Positions 1 to 9,079 of a stretch of 34,898 nucleotides of DNA are shown here, piece by piece. Below the pieces are notes generated by a model, which did no database searches, had not been told where the DNA came from, and was given only the letters and a program-made list of their open reading frames with translations. The DNA is taken from assembly GCA_903819595.1 (NCBI GenBank), contig CAIJED010000098.1, positions 1 through 34,898 on the forward strand, given 5' to 3'. The position numbers were made by a program, and so were the translations under genes. The number at the start of each line of letters is the position of its first letter. Positions within the stretch are counted from its first letter, which is position 1. Source of the DNA: an uncultured Methanomicrobiales archaeon. GTDB lineage: Archaea; Halobacteriota; Methanomicrobia; Methanomicrobiales; Methanospirillaceae.

Positions 1-426
1 CACCCCTCGCGGGTGTGTGGATTGAAATCTGTAACATGGTAATTCTGCAACCCCGGATGAGTTGTCACACCCCTCGCGGGTGTGTGGATTGAAATTTACG
101 GATCATGGTTGTTTCTCATGGTACTCAAGTCACACCCCTCGCGGGTGTGTGGATTGAAATACCAGCGTTGGAAAACACGTCTGGCAAAAACCATCGTCAC
201 ACCCCTCGCGGGTGTGTGGATTGAAATGAATCTACAAACGGCGATCGGCGATACAACAACCGTCACACCCCTCGCGGGTGTGTGGATTGAAATACAACCA
301 TAAACATATCCCCAACTTTGAAACCCATGTCACACCCCTCGCGGGTGTGTGGATTGAAATCAACCTGTTGTGGGCTTAACTCCTGCAATACTGCGTCACA
401 CCCCTCGCGGGTGTGTGGATTGAAAT
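1..426 (+). CRISPR. CRISPR array, leader-distal end, type I-C-like repeats
   Basis: Seven copies of a 32-nt repeat lie at 1-28 (cut by the window edge), 64-95, 129-160, 196-227, 262-293, 329-360 and 395-426. They separate six unique spacers of 35, 33, 35, 34, 35 and 34 nt. All visible copies look identical, including the last one. The repeat contains a short inverted repeat, CACACCC-CTCGC-GGGTGTG, and ends in GGATTGAAAT. This matches the form of type I-C repeats, where the ATTGAAA(N) end becomes the 5' handle of the crRNA. On that rule the array is transcribed rightwards, the leader is off the left edge, and 426 is the oldest end. No cas genes are in the window, so the subtype is inferred from the repeat alone. 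Short ORFs across the array are translations of repeats, not genes. Confidence 0.97.
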
Positions 427-477
427 TGGGATAGTATCTTCCTCTATTACCAGTGGTAAGGTTGTTATGAAAAAATA

Positions 478-2100
478 TCAGAGTGACCGGAGTTTCTGGC
501 CAAACACCGGCAGGAAATCCTTTTTCCTTGACATCACACGCTCAAGCCTGACGGGTTGCACGGCATACTCGAGCCCGAGAAGCATGTTCCGGTCCCCTGC
601 AGCCAGGAGGAAACTGGTTGTGGTCATCACGTTGGTAAAAAGGACCAGATACAGGTGTACGCCATGCTCTTTCCTGAGAATTTCGAGTTCCTTCCTGACC
701 TCTTCAGCCCGGCACACGGGGTAATCATCTGATGCCATCATCACCTGTGCGATAATCACGTCCCGGCCAAACAGCGTGTACTGTTTCGTATCGGCCAACA
801 GAAGGTCACGGGGTGTAGCATGGACAAGGTCCATTCCCTGCTCTATCAGGGTGGCCCCGAATTCGGCAGCGTCAAGGCCCGTGACACCTTCAAGGAAAGC
901 AACGGCCTTTTTATCTTTTTCTGTCGTTGTTGACATCCGCAGGCCGAGCGTATCAGAGAGAATGCCCGCAAGGAGCATCCCTGCTGCAGGGACCGTTGGG
1001 ACCTGCCCGGTTTCCATAAATTTATGGGTGATAATTGTTGAAGTTGAGCCTACAGGTTCATTCAGGAACGAAACCGGCTTTAACGTGGTAATTGCCCCAA
1101 GGCGGTGGTGGTCGATAATCTCGAGAATATCGGCGGACTCGATCCCATCAACAGACTGGGTAAACTCGTTATGGTCGAGCAGGATGACGGACTTATGGAT
1201 CTCTTCGAGGAAGGTATTTCTCGATATCATGCCGAGGAGCACCCCCACACTGTCGACCACACATGCGGTCCGGTAACGGGAGTTTGAAACCATCTGTTTT
1301 GCATAGGCGAGTGGGTCTTCGGGCCGTACCACCGGGACGTCAGTTGCCATCACCTGGCCGGCCGGTCGTGAGAGGTGGATCATCCTGCCAACGCTGAACG
1401 CGTCCAGTGGCGTCGCAAGGATGGAGACATTCCTGCCTTGTGCCGCAGAGATGACCCGGTCCCCTACCGGCGCACCTTCCGCAATAATCAGGGCTGCAAT
1501 CCCGGCAGAGACAAGGGCCAGTTGGGAGGGCTCATTATCTCCTGTAATTGCCACATCCTGTCCTGTCAGGGTGGACAGGGCATTATGGAGCGCATCGATA
1601 ACGATGATCACCCGGCCGTTCAGTTCCTCCGAACAGGATACGAGGACCCTGGCTTCCAGGATACGGGCGAGCGTGGCCTGTGATATCGGCCCGATGACCA
1701 GCTGTTCCCGCCGTTCCGGCGTGACATATGCCCGGGCAAGTCCGTACTCGCTGACAAGGCCAATCACCCTGCCTTCCCGGTTGGTCACCGGGATATTCCG
1801 GATCTCATGTTCATCCATCATCAGGGCCACATCAATGGCAGGCATCTCCTCCGGGGCTCGGTGCGGGTACAGGAACGGGATATCTGCGACCGATGGTTCA
1901 ACCGATTCCACCAGTTCGGGAGGCTGGAGCGAAAATTCCGACAGGACAAAGCGTGTCTCTGCATTCAGTTCACCGCACCGTGCCGGGATGTACCGGCCAG
2001 GCTCCTGCCTGTTGAGTAGTTCCGCGTAACCGATTACGCTTGCAATACTATCCGTGTCGGGATGGCAGTGCCCGATAACATAGACGTTCTGGCTGCTCAT
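478..2100 (-). CDS. Manganese-dependent inorganic pyrophosphatase, family II, with CBS-DRTGG regulatory insert
   Basis: A 540-residue cytosolic enzyme that hydrolyses pyrophosphate to phosphate, using Mn2+/Co2+ by family knowledge. The DHH core is split: GHCHPDTDS at residues 10-18, then a regulatory insert, then DHN at 309-311, DHH at 330-332 and SDT at 382-384. The C-terminal DHHA2 domain carries the SRKK signature at 524-527. The insert reads as CBS (about 72-130), DRTGG-like (about 135-245) and CBS (about 250-300). In characterised family II enzymes such inserts bind adenine nucleotides and control activity. I start at the ATG at 2100 because the metal-binding motif follows at once; the open frame continues upstream to 2400, but that part does not look like protein. 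The gene ends 51 nt from the last CRISPR repeat and converges on it. Confidence 0.93.
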   Translation of the reverse strand: MSSQNVYVIGHCHPDTDSIASVIGYAELLNRQEPGRYIPARCGELNAETRFVLSEFSLQPPELVESVEPSVADIPFLYPHRAPEEMPAIDVALMMDEHEIRNIPVTNREGRVIGLVSEYGLARAYVTPERREQLVIGPISQATLARILEARVLVSCSEELNGRVIIVIDALHNALSTLTGQDVAITGDNEPSQLALVSAGIAALIIAEGAPVGDRVISAAQGRNVSILATPLDAFSVGRMIHLSRPAGQVMATDVPVVRPEDPLAYAKQMVSNSRYRTACVVDSVGVLLGMISRNTFLEEIHKSVILLDHNEFTQSVDGIESADILEIIDHHRLGAITTLKPVSFLNEPVGSTSTIITHKFMETGQVPTVPAAGMLLAGILSDTLGLRMSTTTEKDKKAVAFLEGVTGLDAAEFGATLIEQGMDLVHATPRDLLLADTKQYTLFGRDVIIAQVMMASDDYPVCRAEEVRKELEILRKEHGVHLYLVLFTNVMTTTSFLLAAGDRNMLLGLEYAVQPVRLERVMSRKKDFLPVFGQKLRSL

Positions 2101-2513
2101 TTCTACGAAACCCCTGGTCTCCAAACCCTGACCGGGCGATAAGCTACACCGGCAGACTGTCTTAACATATCGACTCACCTCCCCTATAATGTTCACTGGA
2201 GAACGGGACGGTAGAAATCGCTTCCGGAACCAGGGTATATCGGGTTGCCCGGATGGTGGTCGTGATGCATCCTGGAGATCAGGAAGATTGACTGGGCGAG
2301 GATAGTTGTTAATTCGGAAATTTCCTGATATCTCATACGTACACAGGGTATCGGAAGATTCAATTGCATTACGGACTCTAAAATTTGGCCCGGATACCAT
2401 GGAGCAGGATCGTCATATGGAAACGGATCTTGATAATCCAGGCGTATGGAGAATACGCTGGCGCAACCGATCTCTTTATTGCAATATTTTACCAGAAATG
2501 TACCACAATAACC
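2101..2513. other. Intergenic region between divergent genes
   Basis: About 410 nt separate the start of the pyrophosphatase gene (leftward) and the META-domain gene (rightward), so both promoters should lie here. Open frames crossing it look like extensions or shadows. I see no RNA gene and no strong inverted repeat. Confidence 0.5.
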
Positions 2514-3668
2514 ATGCCAATCGAAAATATAATTCACCAAAGGCTGATGACGGTTATCGCCGTGATTTTTGTTACCTGTCTCGTGTGTATGGGTGGGGCG
2601 CTGGGATCGGTCATCACGAAACCCGGAACAGAAAATCACCCTGTTACAAATCGTTCGCTGGCAGACACGGGGTGGCAGCTGGTCTCGTATGAGCGTGGTG
2701 ATGCGCAAATCCCGGTAGTATCCGGTTCAAAAATCACCCTCAATTTTAATACAGATGGCAGTATTGACGGTTCAGGTGGGATTAACCACTATTTTGGATC
2801 ATACACACAAAACGGACTGTTGATCACATTCGGCACCGTCGGGTGTACCGAGATGGCAGGCCCGGAACCACTGATGGACCAGGAAAGTGCTTATTTCCGT
2901 CTCCTTGATTCGGTCAGGTCATCCCGCACGGTAGGGAGTACACTTGAGTTGCAGGAGGCATCAGGTCGTGTCGTATTAACATTTCAGTCGGATAATAATG
3001 GCGGGAATATACACAGTCCCACCGGTAAGGACCCCGAAACTGCATTACCTGGTACCGAATGGCAACTCTCGTCATATACATACGGGAATACCGGGGTCTC
3101 AGGACCGGACATCAACGTCGTTACGCTGAAATTTGATGATACAGGCAATCTTAATGGATATAGCGGTGTGAACACATATTCGGGCAGTTACCACCTGGTA
3201 GGAGCGAAAATCTCAATCGGGCCACTCGCAACCACAAAGATGGCGGGTCCGGAACCCCGGATGGGACTCGAATCGGTGTACCTTTACCTGCTTGGATCAA
3301 TAACGGGTGCCAGCCTGACAGGTGATTCACTCAGCCTGACCGATAATAATGGAAATGTGGTGTTGGTATTCGGGCAAAAAAGCATCCCGTCACAAGACCG
3401 TTTCAGTGCATTCTTTTCACCGGCCACGTCACATACGACAGTCTCACCAGGTGCCGGACAAGCGTTACCAACGGCATTTATTGAAGGGTTTTCCCACACT
3501 CATATGATAAGCAGCGTAAATGGAGGATTTTTTGCGGACCTGGTCCAACCAGTGAGGGCGACCAGTACGATCCCAACCACTGGAAATCTTCAAAGTCCGT
3601 CGTTGATACCCCGGTACAATGATTCAGTCATCCCGCCGATGACGTATCCCGGTAGACCGTATTATTAA
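2514..3668 (+). CDS. Secreted protein with two META (HslJ-like) domains
   Basis: A 385-residue exported protein. Residues 12-32 form a hydrophobic signal or anchor segment. Two META-type repeats follow, at about 52-158 and 182-287. Each begins with a (T/E)WQL(V/S)SY strand and carries the G(I/V)N.Y.GSY and MAGPEP signatures followed by an E..Y..LL helix. The usual META cysteines are largely absent, since MAGPEP replaces the common MAC motif. Residues 288-385 are Ser/Thr/Pro-rich with no fold I recognise. META domains occur in secreted or envelope proteins such as HslJ; their molecular role is poorly defined. An alternative start is the ATG at 2547, which has AAAGG just upstream and would shorten the N-terminus by 11 residues. 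Confidence 0.85.
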   Translation: MPIENIIHQRLMTVIAVIFVTCLVCMGGALGSVITKPGTENHPVTNRSLADTGWQLVSYERGDAQIPVVSGSKITLNFNTDGSIDGSGGINHYFGSYTQNGLLITFGTVGCTEMAGPEPLMDQESAYFRLLDSVRSSRTVGSTLELQEASGRVVLTFQSDNNGGNIHSPTGKDPETALPGTEWQLSSYTYGNTGVSGPDINVVTLKFDDTGNLNGYSGVNTYSGSYHLVGAKISIGPLATTKMAGPEPRMGLESVYLYLLGSITGASLTGDSLSLTDNNGNVVLVFGQKSIPSQDRFSAFFSPATSHTTVSPGAGQALPTAFIEGFSHTHMISSVNGGFFADLVQPVRATSTIPTTGNLQSPSLIPRYNDSVIPPMTYPGRPYY

Positions 3669-3967
3669 CCTTTTTTCACCGTTGGTACACGAATTAACCG
3701 GGCACCTCCATCACCGGGTACATGGAAATTAGTTCCGTGTATGCCTGAAAATTCTCCTCGGAAAATCAGATGCACCTCATTTCGAAAAACAGTCAAAATT
3801 GTTGTTTCCCGGAAGTCCTGTAAAACAGGGCAAAATTTTCCGGCAAAACAGGGGTGGTGCCCGACCGGAAATACCGGCCAAAAATCCCTCCGGGAAGACG
3901 AAAACGAAGTTTCTCTTCAGATGGTGAACAGGGATATTCAGTGGGACATCCCGGGGTGGGACACTCT
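3669..3967. other. Intergenic region between convergent genes
   Basis: About 300 nt between the META gene and the ABC ATPase gene, which converge. It is rich in CCGG and AAAACAGG words. A 92-codon frame across it looks non-coding. I see no clear terminator hairpin. Confidence 0.4.
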
Positions 3968-4639
3968 TCAGGGATGTACTACCTTGCCATCTTTTAAGTG
4001 GATAATCCGGTCGAAGTAGTCTTTGTGCCAGTCCTCGTGGGAGACCATCACGATAGTCTGCTGCATCTTTTCATTAATCTCGCGGAAAAGGTCCAGTACC
4101 ACCCGGGAATTTTCGGAGTCAAGGTTGGCACAGGGCTCGTCGGCAAACAAAATATCCGGCTTGTTCACCATCGCCCGGGCGATCGAGACACGCTGCTGCT
4201 GGCCCCCGGAGAGCTCACGGGGGATGTGATCACGACGATCAGAGAGACCGATCTTCTGGAGTATCCCGTAACTGTCGTTTCTGGTCTGCTCTTCGGTCCG
4301 GTCGCTCCGGAGCATTGCCGGCAGGGAGACGTTTTCCATCACCGTCAGATCGGGCACCAGCGCATAGTCCTGGAAAACGTACCCGAGCTTGTATAGCCGG
4401 AACATCGTCTTCTCGTAATCGGTGAGTGCCAATACGTCCGTGTCATCAATCACGATCTTCCCTGACGTGGGCAGGTCGAGAAGACCGAGCATGTGCAGGA
4501 GGGTGGTTTTCCCACTGCCGCTTGCCCCCATGATCCCCAGGAATTCACCTTTTTGGATCTCAAGCGAGAGACCATCCAGGGCATTCACCTGGACATCCCC
4601 CATCTGGTAGACCTTTGTCAAGTCAGTAATGCTGATCAT
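3968..4639 (-). CDS. ABC transporter ATPase, LolD/MacB-like
   Basis: A 223-residue ATPase that powers the permease encoded just upstream. Walker A is GASGSGKTT at residues 38-46, the Q-loop Gln is residue 90, the signature LSGGQQQR is at 143-150, Walker B ILFADEP is at 163-169, and the switch His is residue 201. Length and motifs match the MacB/LolD/FtsE class, which drives mechanotransmission-type export or extraction of envelope proteins and lipids rather than classical solute import. One nucleotide separates it from the permease stop codon, so the two are co-transcribed. It is the last gene of a three-gene operon that starts at 7099. Confidence 0.95.
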   Translation of the reverse strand: MISITDLTKVYQMGDVQVNALDGLSLEIQKGEFLGIMGASGSGKTTLLHMLGLLDLPTSGKIVIDDTDVLALTDYEKTMFRLYKLGYVFQDYALVPDLTVMENVSLPAMLRSDRTEEQTRNDSYGILQKIGLSDRRDHIPRELSGGQQQRVSIARAMVNKPDILFADEPCANLDSENSRVVLDLFREINEKMQQTIVMVSHEDWHKDYFDRIIHLKDGKVVHP

Positions 4640-4640
4640 A

Positions 4641-5861
4641 TCAGGCCCTCATCGCAGTCTGGATGTCCTCCCGCGAGACCTGGTAGGCAGGTACATATCC
4701 GGCGACGATGGCAGCAATGAACAGGATGATGGAATTGATGATGAGGTCCATGGGTGTCAGGTACATTGTGGCAGACCATTCCGGCGTGACAATGGGGGAA
4801 TATGCCATGTATGTGGCGAGGACCAGGGTGATGCCGATGCCGAGAAGAATCCCAAGGAAACCGAGAATGATCACCTGGAACCCGTAATTATGCATAATCA
4901 CTTCTTTATCGACACCGATCGCCTTTAAGATCCCAATCTGTTTTCGGCTGTTGAGTGTTTTGATCGTAATGACAATGAACAGTACCACCGTTGTAATAAT
5001 GATACTGACAATCAGGGAGACCATGTTGATGATAGCAAAACTCTGGAGAGCCCGGCCCATACTCTTGCTTAAAAGGTCTCCGGTGGTCTGGACCTTCCCG
5101 TTCACCCCGACTCCGTACGAGAGGAGTTCGTCCTTGATGAACTGCTCGGAGTACCCGGGCTTTTCTTTGACCGTGATCAAATTTGCCTTGTCCAGTGTCT
5201 TTCCTTCCACCTGCTCCATATCAGTCCAGGTGACATATGCCCCGCTGTCCACGGGGCTCCATCCGGTGGCATAAATACCTTTGACCCGGTAATCCTTCGT
5301 GTACCCGTTGCCGTACTCGATGGTAACGGAGTCCCCGACCCGGACGCCGCCAAGAGACTCCTGGAACTCATCTTCCTGGCGTACAGATGCGTCACCGGCG
5401 ACCGGTCTGCCGATGATCACCTCACCGGTATCGCCTTCCCCAAGATAACTGCCGGCAATCATTTTGGTATAGATCGGCGATACTTCCTTCTCATCGGTTG
5501 GAGATATTGCCCGTACATTGACTCCAAGAGTCCGTTGCCGGAATTTGAAGGTTGCCCCCTTCGAATATTGGGGGGATGCCCGTTGTACTCCCGGCATGCC
5601 GTTGATCAAATCAAGCGTGGCACCAAGGTCCGTGATATACTGGTCACCGGATTTTGGACTGACAAGGACATTTGACACCTCGTAATCCACGATCTGTTTC
5701 GTAATGCTCTGGCCGATACCATTGAACAGGGAGGGGAGGAAGATCATGTTGGTAAAGCACATCCCGATGATCAGGACCGTCAGGACTACACTTGAGCGGC
5801 TTCCCCGCTGGAGTGACCGCATCGCAAGGAGGGCCGCGACCTTCAGTTCTTTTTTACCCAT
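4641..5861 (-). CDS. FtsX/MacB-family ABC transporter permease
   Basis: A 406-residue membrane protein with the MacB-type topology. TM1 lies at about residues 25-45, a large extracellular domain at about 46-270, and three further segments at about 275-300, 328-352 and 371-393. The conserved cytoplasmic stretch after TM2 (SRKQIGILKAIG, near 305-316) is the coupling region of FtsX-like permeases. It pairs with the ATPase at 3968-4639. Its start overlaps the end of the COG1361 gene by 19 nt, which implies translational coupling. By family it should act on an envelope substrate; the COG1361 neighbour is the obvious candidate partner. Confidence 0.94.
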   Translation of the reverse strand: MGKKELKVAALLAMRSLQRGSRSSVVLTVLIIGMCFTNMIFLPSLFNGIGQSITKQIVDYEVSNVLVSPKSGDQYITDLGATLDLINGMPGVQRASPQYSKGATFKFRQRTLGVNVRAISPTDEKEVSPIYTKMIAGSYLGEGDTGEVIIGRPVAGDASVRQEDEFQESLGGVRVGDSVTIEYGNGYTKDYRVKGIYATGWSPVDSGAYVTWTDMEQVEGKTLDKANLITVKEKPGYSEQFIKDELLSYGVGVNGKVQTTGDLLSKSMGRALQSFAIINMVSLIVSIIITTVVLFIVITIKTLNSRKQIGILKAIGVDKEVIMHNYGFQVIILGFLGILLGIGITLVLATYMAYSPIVTPEWSATMYLTPMDLIINSIILFIAAIVAGYVPAYQVSREDIQTAMRA

Positions 5862-7099
5862 GGGAGGGCTCCGGTGCCGTTTTTCTTTGGCAGATACCAG
5901 TACCGGTATGCTAAGATTCCACCAATGATAACGATCAGCAGGACAAGGATGACGATTCCCGTATTGTCCTCTGGGCTGACCCTGACGGACATCGGACTTG
6001 ATATCGCATGATTCCCAAGGTCATCCACGTACGTAATGTTTGTCATATACTCGTAGGTGCCACCCTTTGCCCCGTCAAGTGAAAAAACAGCAGGTGCATC
6101 GTTGCCTGGCTTGATCTTGCCGATGAACGCCTGTTTTGTACCGGTCATCTGGAGGTTTACGGTTGCAACTACCTGTTTTGCTTCCCCGGTACCGGTATTT
6201 TCGATCCTGATGGTCAGGTCGAATGGCTGGTTTGCTACAAGCCTCCTCGGGCTTGTATCAACCGATACAAAGCCAAGCTCGGCTTTCCCCTTCATCATGA
6301 CTCCGATAGAAGTTGCTTCTGTATGCACTGACCCGTCAATCCAGTTGTACTGAAGTGTCACCGGTACACGGACCAGCCCCGGGGGTGTATTCTTGTCTGA
6401 CAACAGGACCACGTCGAAGGTCCGGGAAGCATTGGCACTTATCGGACCGATATTATAGAGATCGGTTGTTTTTGGCGCGATCATGCTGCTGACATTATTA
6501 ATCCTGACCGTTACATCATCCGCGCTGGTCTCCCCCCCGTTCTTCACGGTCAGCAACACCGGGATCTCGTCTCCCGGGTTGACCATATCAGGGAGCGAAC
6601 TTTCGACAATCATAATCGCTTTCTTCTGGATCCCAACCGGGGTATTCACATTGACAGGGATCGGGTACCGCGTGCTCCTCCCCCCTGTGGTATCAATCCA
6701 CACTTCAGGATAGTACATCCCGGTCTCTGGCGGTGCACGGATGGTAAATGTCAGTGGGAGAGACTGGCCGGGCCCAATCTCCCCGACATGTGCAAAATCA
6801 TTGCTGACGACCAGGATCCCTTTTCCCTCAAGCTGGACGTTTTCAATATTCACATTGATATCCGTCACTTTGGTCGTTGTGAAATCATTGGCAAAAACAC
6901 CTGCATTTTCCTTTATCGATGCGCTTGATGCCGTATTTTTTAAAACAACAGTAATTGTCCCCAGACTGTCAGGCATCAGGATCGAGGGGCTCACCTGGTA
7001 TTCACTGATCTGTACCGTGGGATCACCGGCCGCAGAGACCGGGAGCATCATCCCTGCCGTGATCGCGAGAATGATTACGAGTATATGGATTAATTTCAT
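5843..7099 (-). CDS. COG1361-type surface protein with signal peptide and C-terminal anchor
   Basis: A 418-residue exported protein. Residues 1-23 are a clear signal peptide ending in SAA. The middle consists of repeated beta-rich segments of the CARDB/COG1361 S-layer type, with phrases such as VTVRINNVSS and LTIRIENTGTGEAKQVVATVNL. A single membrane span near residues 380-398 is followed by a basic tail. It is the first gene of an operon with a MacB-like permease and ATPase, an arrangement common in methanogens. It may be an extracellular adaptor or binding subunit of the exporter, or its cargo; that is inference. The upstream region carries tandem TATA-containing elements. Confidence 0.9.
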   Translation of the reverse strand: MKLIHILVIILAITAGMMLPVSAAGDPTVQISEYQVSPSILMPDSLGTITVVLKNTASSASIKENAGVFANDFTTTKVTDINVNIENVQLEGKGILVVSNDFAHVGEIGPGQSLPLTFTIRAPPETGMYYPEVWIDTTGGRSTRYPIPVNVNTPVGIQKKAIMIVESSLPDMVNPGDEIPVLLTVKNGGETSADDVTVRINNVSSMIAPKTTDLYNIGPISANASRTFDVVLLSDKNTPPGLVRVPVTLQYNWIDGSVHTEATSIGVMMKGKAELGFVSVDTSPRRLVANQPFDLTIRIENTGTGEAKQVVATVNLQMTGTKQAFIGKIKPGNDAPAVFSLDGAKGGTYEYMTNITYVDDLGNHAISSPMSVRVSPEDNTGIVILVLLIVIIGGILAYRYWYLPKKNGTGALPWVKKN

Positions 7100-7180
7100 T
7101 TTGTTCAGCCCACCCCTGTTCAGGGAATAGTTCCAGATATCGGGACTCCATCGCTATTGAATTTACCTTTTTACTATCCA

Positions 7181-7231
7181 CTTAACCGGATTTTATATCG
7201 TTTTAATATCCTCTTAACTGGATTTTATATC
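7181..7231 (-). promoter_or_regulatory. Tandem promoter or operator element of the COG1361-ABC operon
   Basis: A 19-nt word, CTTAAC(C/T)GGATTTTATATC, occurs at 7181-7199 and again at 7213-7231. The copies differ at one base and start 32 bp apart, about three helical turns. On the operon strand each copy contains GATATAAAAT, a good archaeal TATA box. This suggests either two tandem promoters or a repressor/activator site covering a TATA box twice. The COG1361 start is at 7099. Confidence 0.55.
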
Positions 7232-7382
7232 TTTTTTATCGGTCCCCGGATAATCATGATCCCCCGTGCTGTTGATACGATCGGGATGGGGACCCCACAG
7301 GTTGTTCCGTAATTCTCCAGCTCCTGGCCGTGTCGGATCAATAGAGGATCGATTCCAGTACCCTGCTGACCGGTCTGCCAGG

Positions 7383-8225
7383 TCAGCCATGGAAGGAGTC
7401 AGATCTTGGAATCATCGGTATCCCCTGCTCCTGGAGAGCATATACTACCGTGAACCTGCCTTCGCGGTAATCCATCACTATTTTCTTCGGTCGCATCCGG
7501 CTCAGGTAAAAGGGAGGTAATATCCGGTCGAGCTCTTTTAACCCACCGGAGAAAAAGGATCGAACAGTTAATTCTGATGGATTTGTCAGGATCACTTCGA
7601 TCAACAGGGATCGTCGCTGCCGGTCCGCCACATCCAGGTCAAAAATAAGCAGGGTATCCTTGCGCCCTTCCCCTGGTGATGAATATATCCGGCCGAATTT
7701 TTCGGTGAGCTGGAAAACCTTTTCATGAGTGAGACGCCGGGAAAAGGTATCAGCAATATATCCAAACGGGAGTCCCCCGATCCCGATTGTTATGATGGAT
7801 GGTTCCTCCTCCAATGGTCCCGCAACGTTACTGGAAGAGATCGGGGTCTCGAGAATTTCGCAAATTTCGCGCAGGAGTTCTGTTTTTTCTGGTGTCAGCG
7901 AGGACATATCACACCAGACCATGAATTTTCCATCAGGCCTGCTCACCATTGCCTTCCGCTTATCCCCGGAATTCCCAACAGCCGGGACAAAATCCGGACC
8001 AAATAGTTCGACATTGACCCAAAGGGCGGATTCCCCATCCTCCAACCCTGCAATTACACCTGAAATCACTCTTCCAATCGGGGGTTGGCGAGGGTCGCAA
8101 ACAGCGTATACGGGAATGATCATGTGATCTATCGTCGCCAGGTGCTGCTTCAGGTCATCAAGGGTGGTGGCGGGATAATCTGGAAGCGTATGAGTCGTTG
8201 CGATACAGATAGATCGACGGGTCAT
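7383..8225 (-). CDS. Conserved-looking protein of unknown function
   Basis: A 280-residue soluble protein that I do not recognise. There is no signal peptide or membrane segment. The N-terminal part (about 1-120) looks beta-rich, with GRVISGVIAGLEDGESALWVNVELFG; the rest alternates helices and strands, including LLIFDLDVADRQRRSLLIEVIL and a C-terminal KKIVMDYREGRFTVVYAL. It has no cofactor motif I can name. It lies upstream of the COG1361 operon on the same strand but 283 nt away, with separate promoter-like elements between them. Its codon pattern and the long uninterrupted frame support a real gene. The start is the ATG at 8225, with an A/T-rich upstream region containing AATAAAAT. Confidence 0.75.
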   Translation of the reverse strand: MTRRSICIATTHTLPDYPATTLDDLKQHLATIDHMIIPVYAVCDPRQPPIGRVISGVIAGLEDGESALWVNVELFGPDFVPAVGNSGDKRKAMVSRPDGKFMVWCDMSSLTPEKTELLREICEILETPISSSNVAGPLEEEPSIITIGIGGLPFGYIADTFSRRLTHEKVFQLTEKFGRIYSSPGEGRKDTLLIFDLDVADRQRRSLLIEVILTNPSELTVRSFFSGGLKELDRILPPFYLSRMRPKKIVMDYREGRFTVVYALQEQGIPMIPRSDSFHG

Positions 8226-8512
8226 TGCTGATACGTATTTTCGATTTTATTGTATTAAAAAACCCTTTGTGACCTGAATAATCATGCACCCGGTGAAAAT
8301 GCCAGGCGTCCCCTGATCAATTCCCCGGCGCTAATCGGGATCATCACGGTAACGGTCTTTGAAACCAATGACGATTATATGAATCGGATAGTGACCGCCT
8401 GTACCAGGGGTGGCAGGATTCCCGGTGATGAACATCACCGATCATCACTACCTGGAGGGCCGCCTTCAAAGGGGGATTATCCGAAACATTAATGGTATTC
8501 TTCACATAATCC
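8226..8512. other. Intergenic region with a short hairpin
   Basis: This region separates two divergent genes. It holds a perfect inverted repeat, CGGTGAT-GAAC-ATCACCG, at 8423-8440, about 72 nt before the small membrane protein gene. It could be an operator or an RNA hairpin. Nothing else is evident. Confidence 0.4.
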
Positions 8513-8743
8513 ATGGGTATGGCGAATACTTCCCAGAACCTGATAATATCCGGGGTATTACTCGCGATTATCGGATTTATCGGTACATTTTCGGATACAC
8601 TCATGGCAGGTGCCATACCTCCGTCCGTGTTACCGATGCTGTCTTCGATTAAAGTCTTCGTATTCGAGCCCCTCCTTGTCATAGGGGTGATACTCCTGGT
8701 GATTGGCATCATCACCTATCCCAGGGGACCGCGGGTAACATGA
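8513..8743 (+). CDS. Small two-span membrane protein
   Basis: A 76-residue hydrophobic protein with two predicted membrane segments, about residues 9-32 and 48-68, and a short Arg-containing C-terminal tail. A second in-frame ATG six nt downstream (8519) is an equally good start. I cannot assign a family. A T-rich stretch at about 8810-8817 (eight Ts) lies downstream and could end transcription. Confidence 0.6.
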   Translation: MGMANTSQNLIISGVLLAIIGFIGTFSDTLMAGAIPPSVLPMLSSIKVFVFEPLLVIGVILLVIGIITYPRGPRVT

Positions 8744-9079
8744 TGGCGGGTCCATCAGTATTCGCACAAAATGTTGCCATTTGAGCAATTTGAGAGACTA
8801 ATCAGCCTTTTTTTTCATCCACCCTGCATGAATACTCCGGGCATGCAATGTAGATCACTGGTCAACCGGAAATTTTTCCTAAAGGTATCCCCTCCAATGG
8901 ATCCCGGCAATCCGATTTATATGCCGCCGGACCAGGCCGCTAATATTTTTTTTTATTAGGTGGTTACCGGATAGGGACAGTTCCCTGATAGTCCCAAGGG
9001 AAAAACCAGCAGGTGTACCACCCGGTAAATTCCTGTAACGAAAGAAGAGAATAAGAGCCGCTATTACCTACTACTACGT
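8744..9079. other. Intergenic region with T-tracts
   Basis: About 335 nt without a convincing gene. It contains an eight-T run near 8810 and a T-rich inverted repeat at 8940-8959. The frames across it have no protein character. Confidence 0.4.
8940..8959 (+). terminator. T-rich inverted repeat, possible terminator
   Basis: CTAAT at 8940-8944 pairs with ATTAG at 8955-8959 around a run of Ts. Archaeal intrinsic termination needs mainly a T-tract, so the run itself may be the signal. Confidence 0.35.

Noticed and set aside
82-724. Short rightward open frames over the CRISPR array
   Set aside because: Their peptides are repeated translations of the CRISPR repeat; no protein.
2193-2708. Leftward 171-codon frame between the pyrophosphatase and META genes
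   Set aside because: Overlaps the well-supported META gene start, is rich in His and Cys without pattern, and shows no family.
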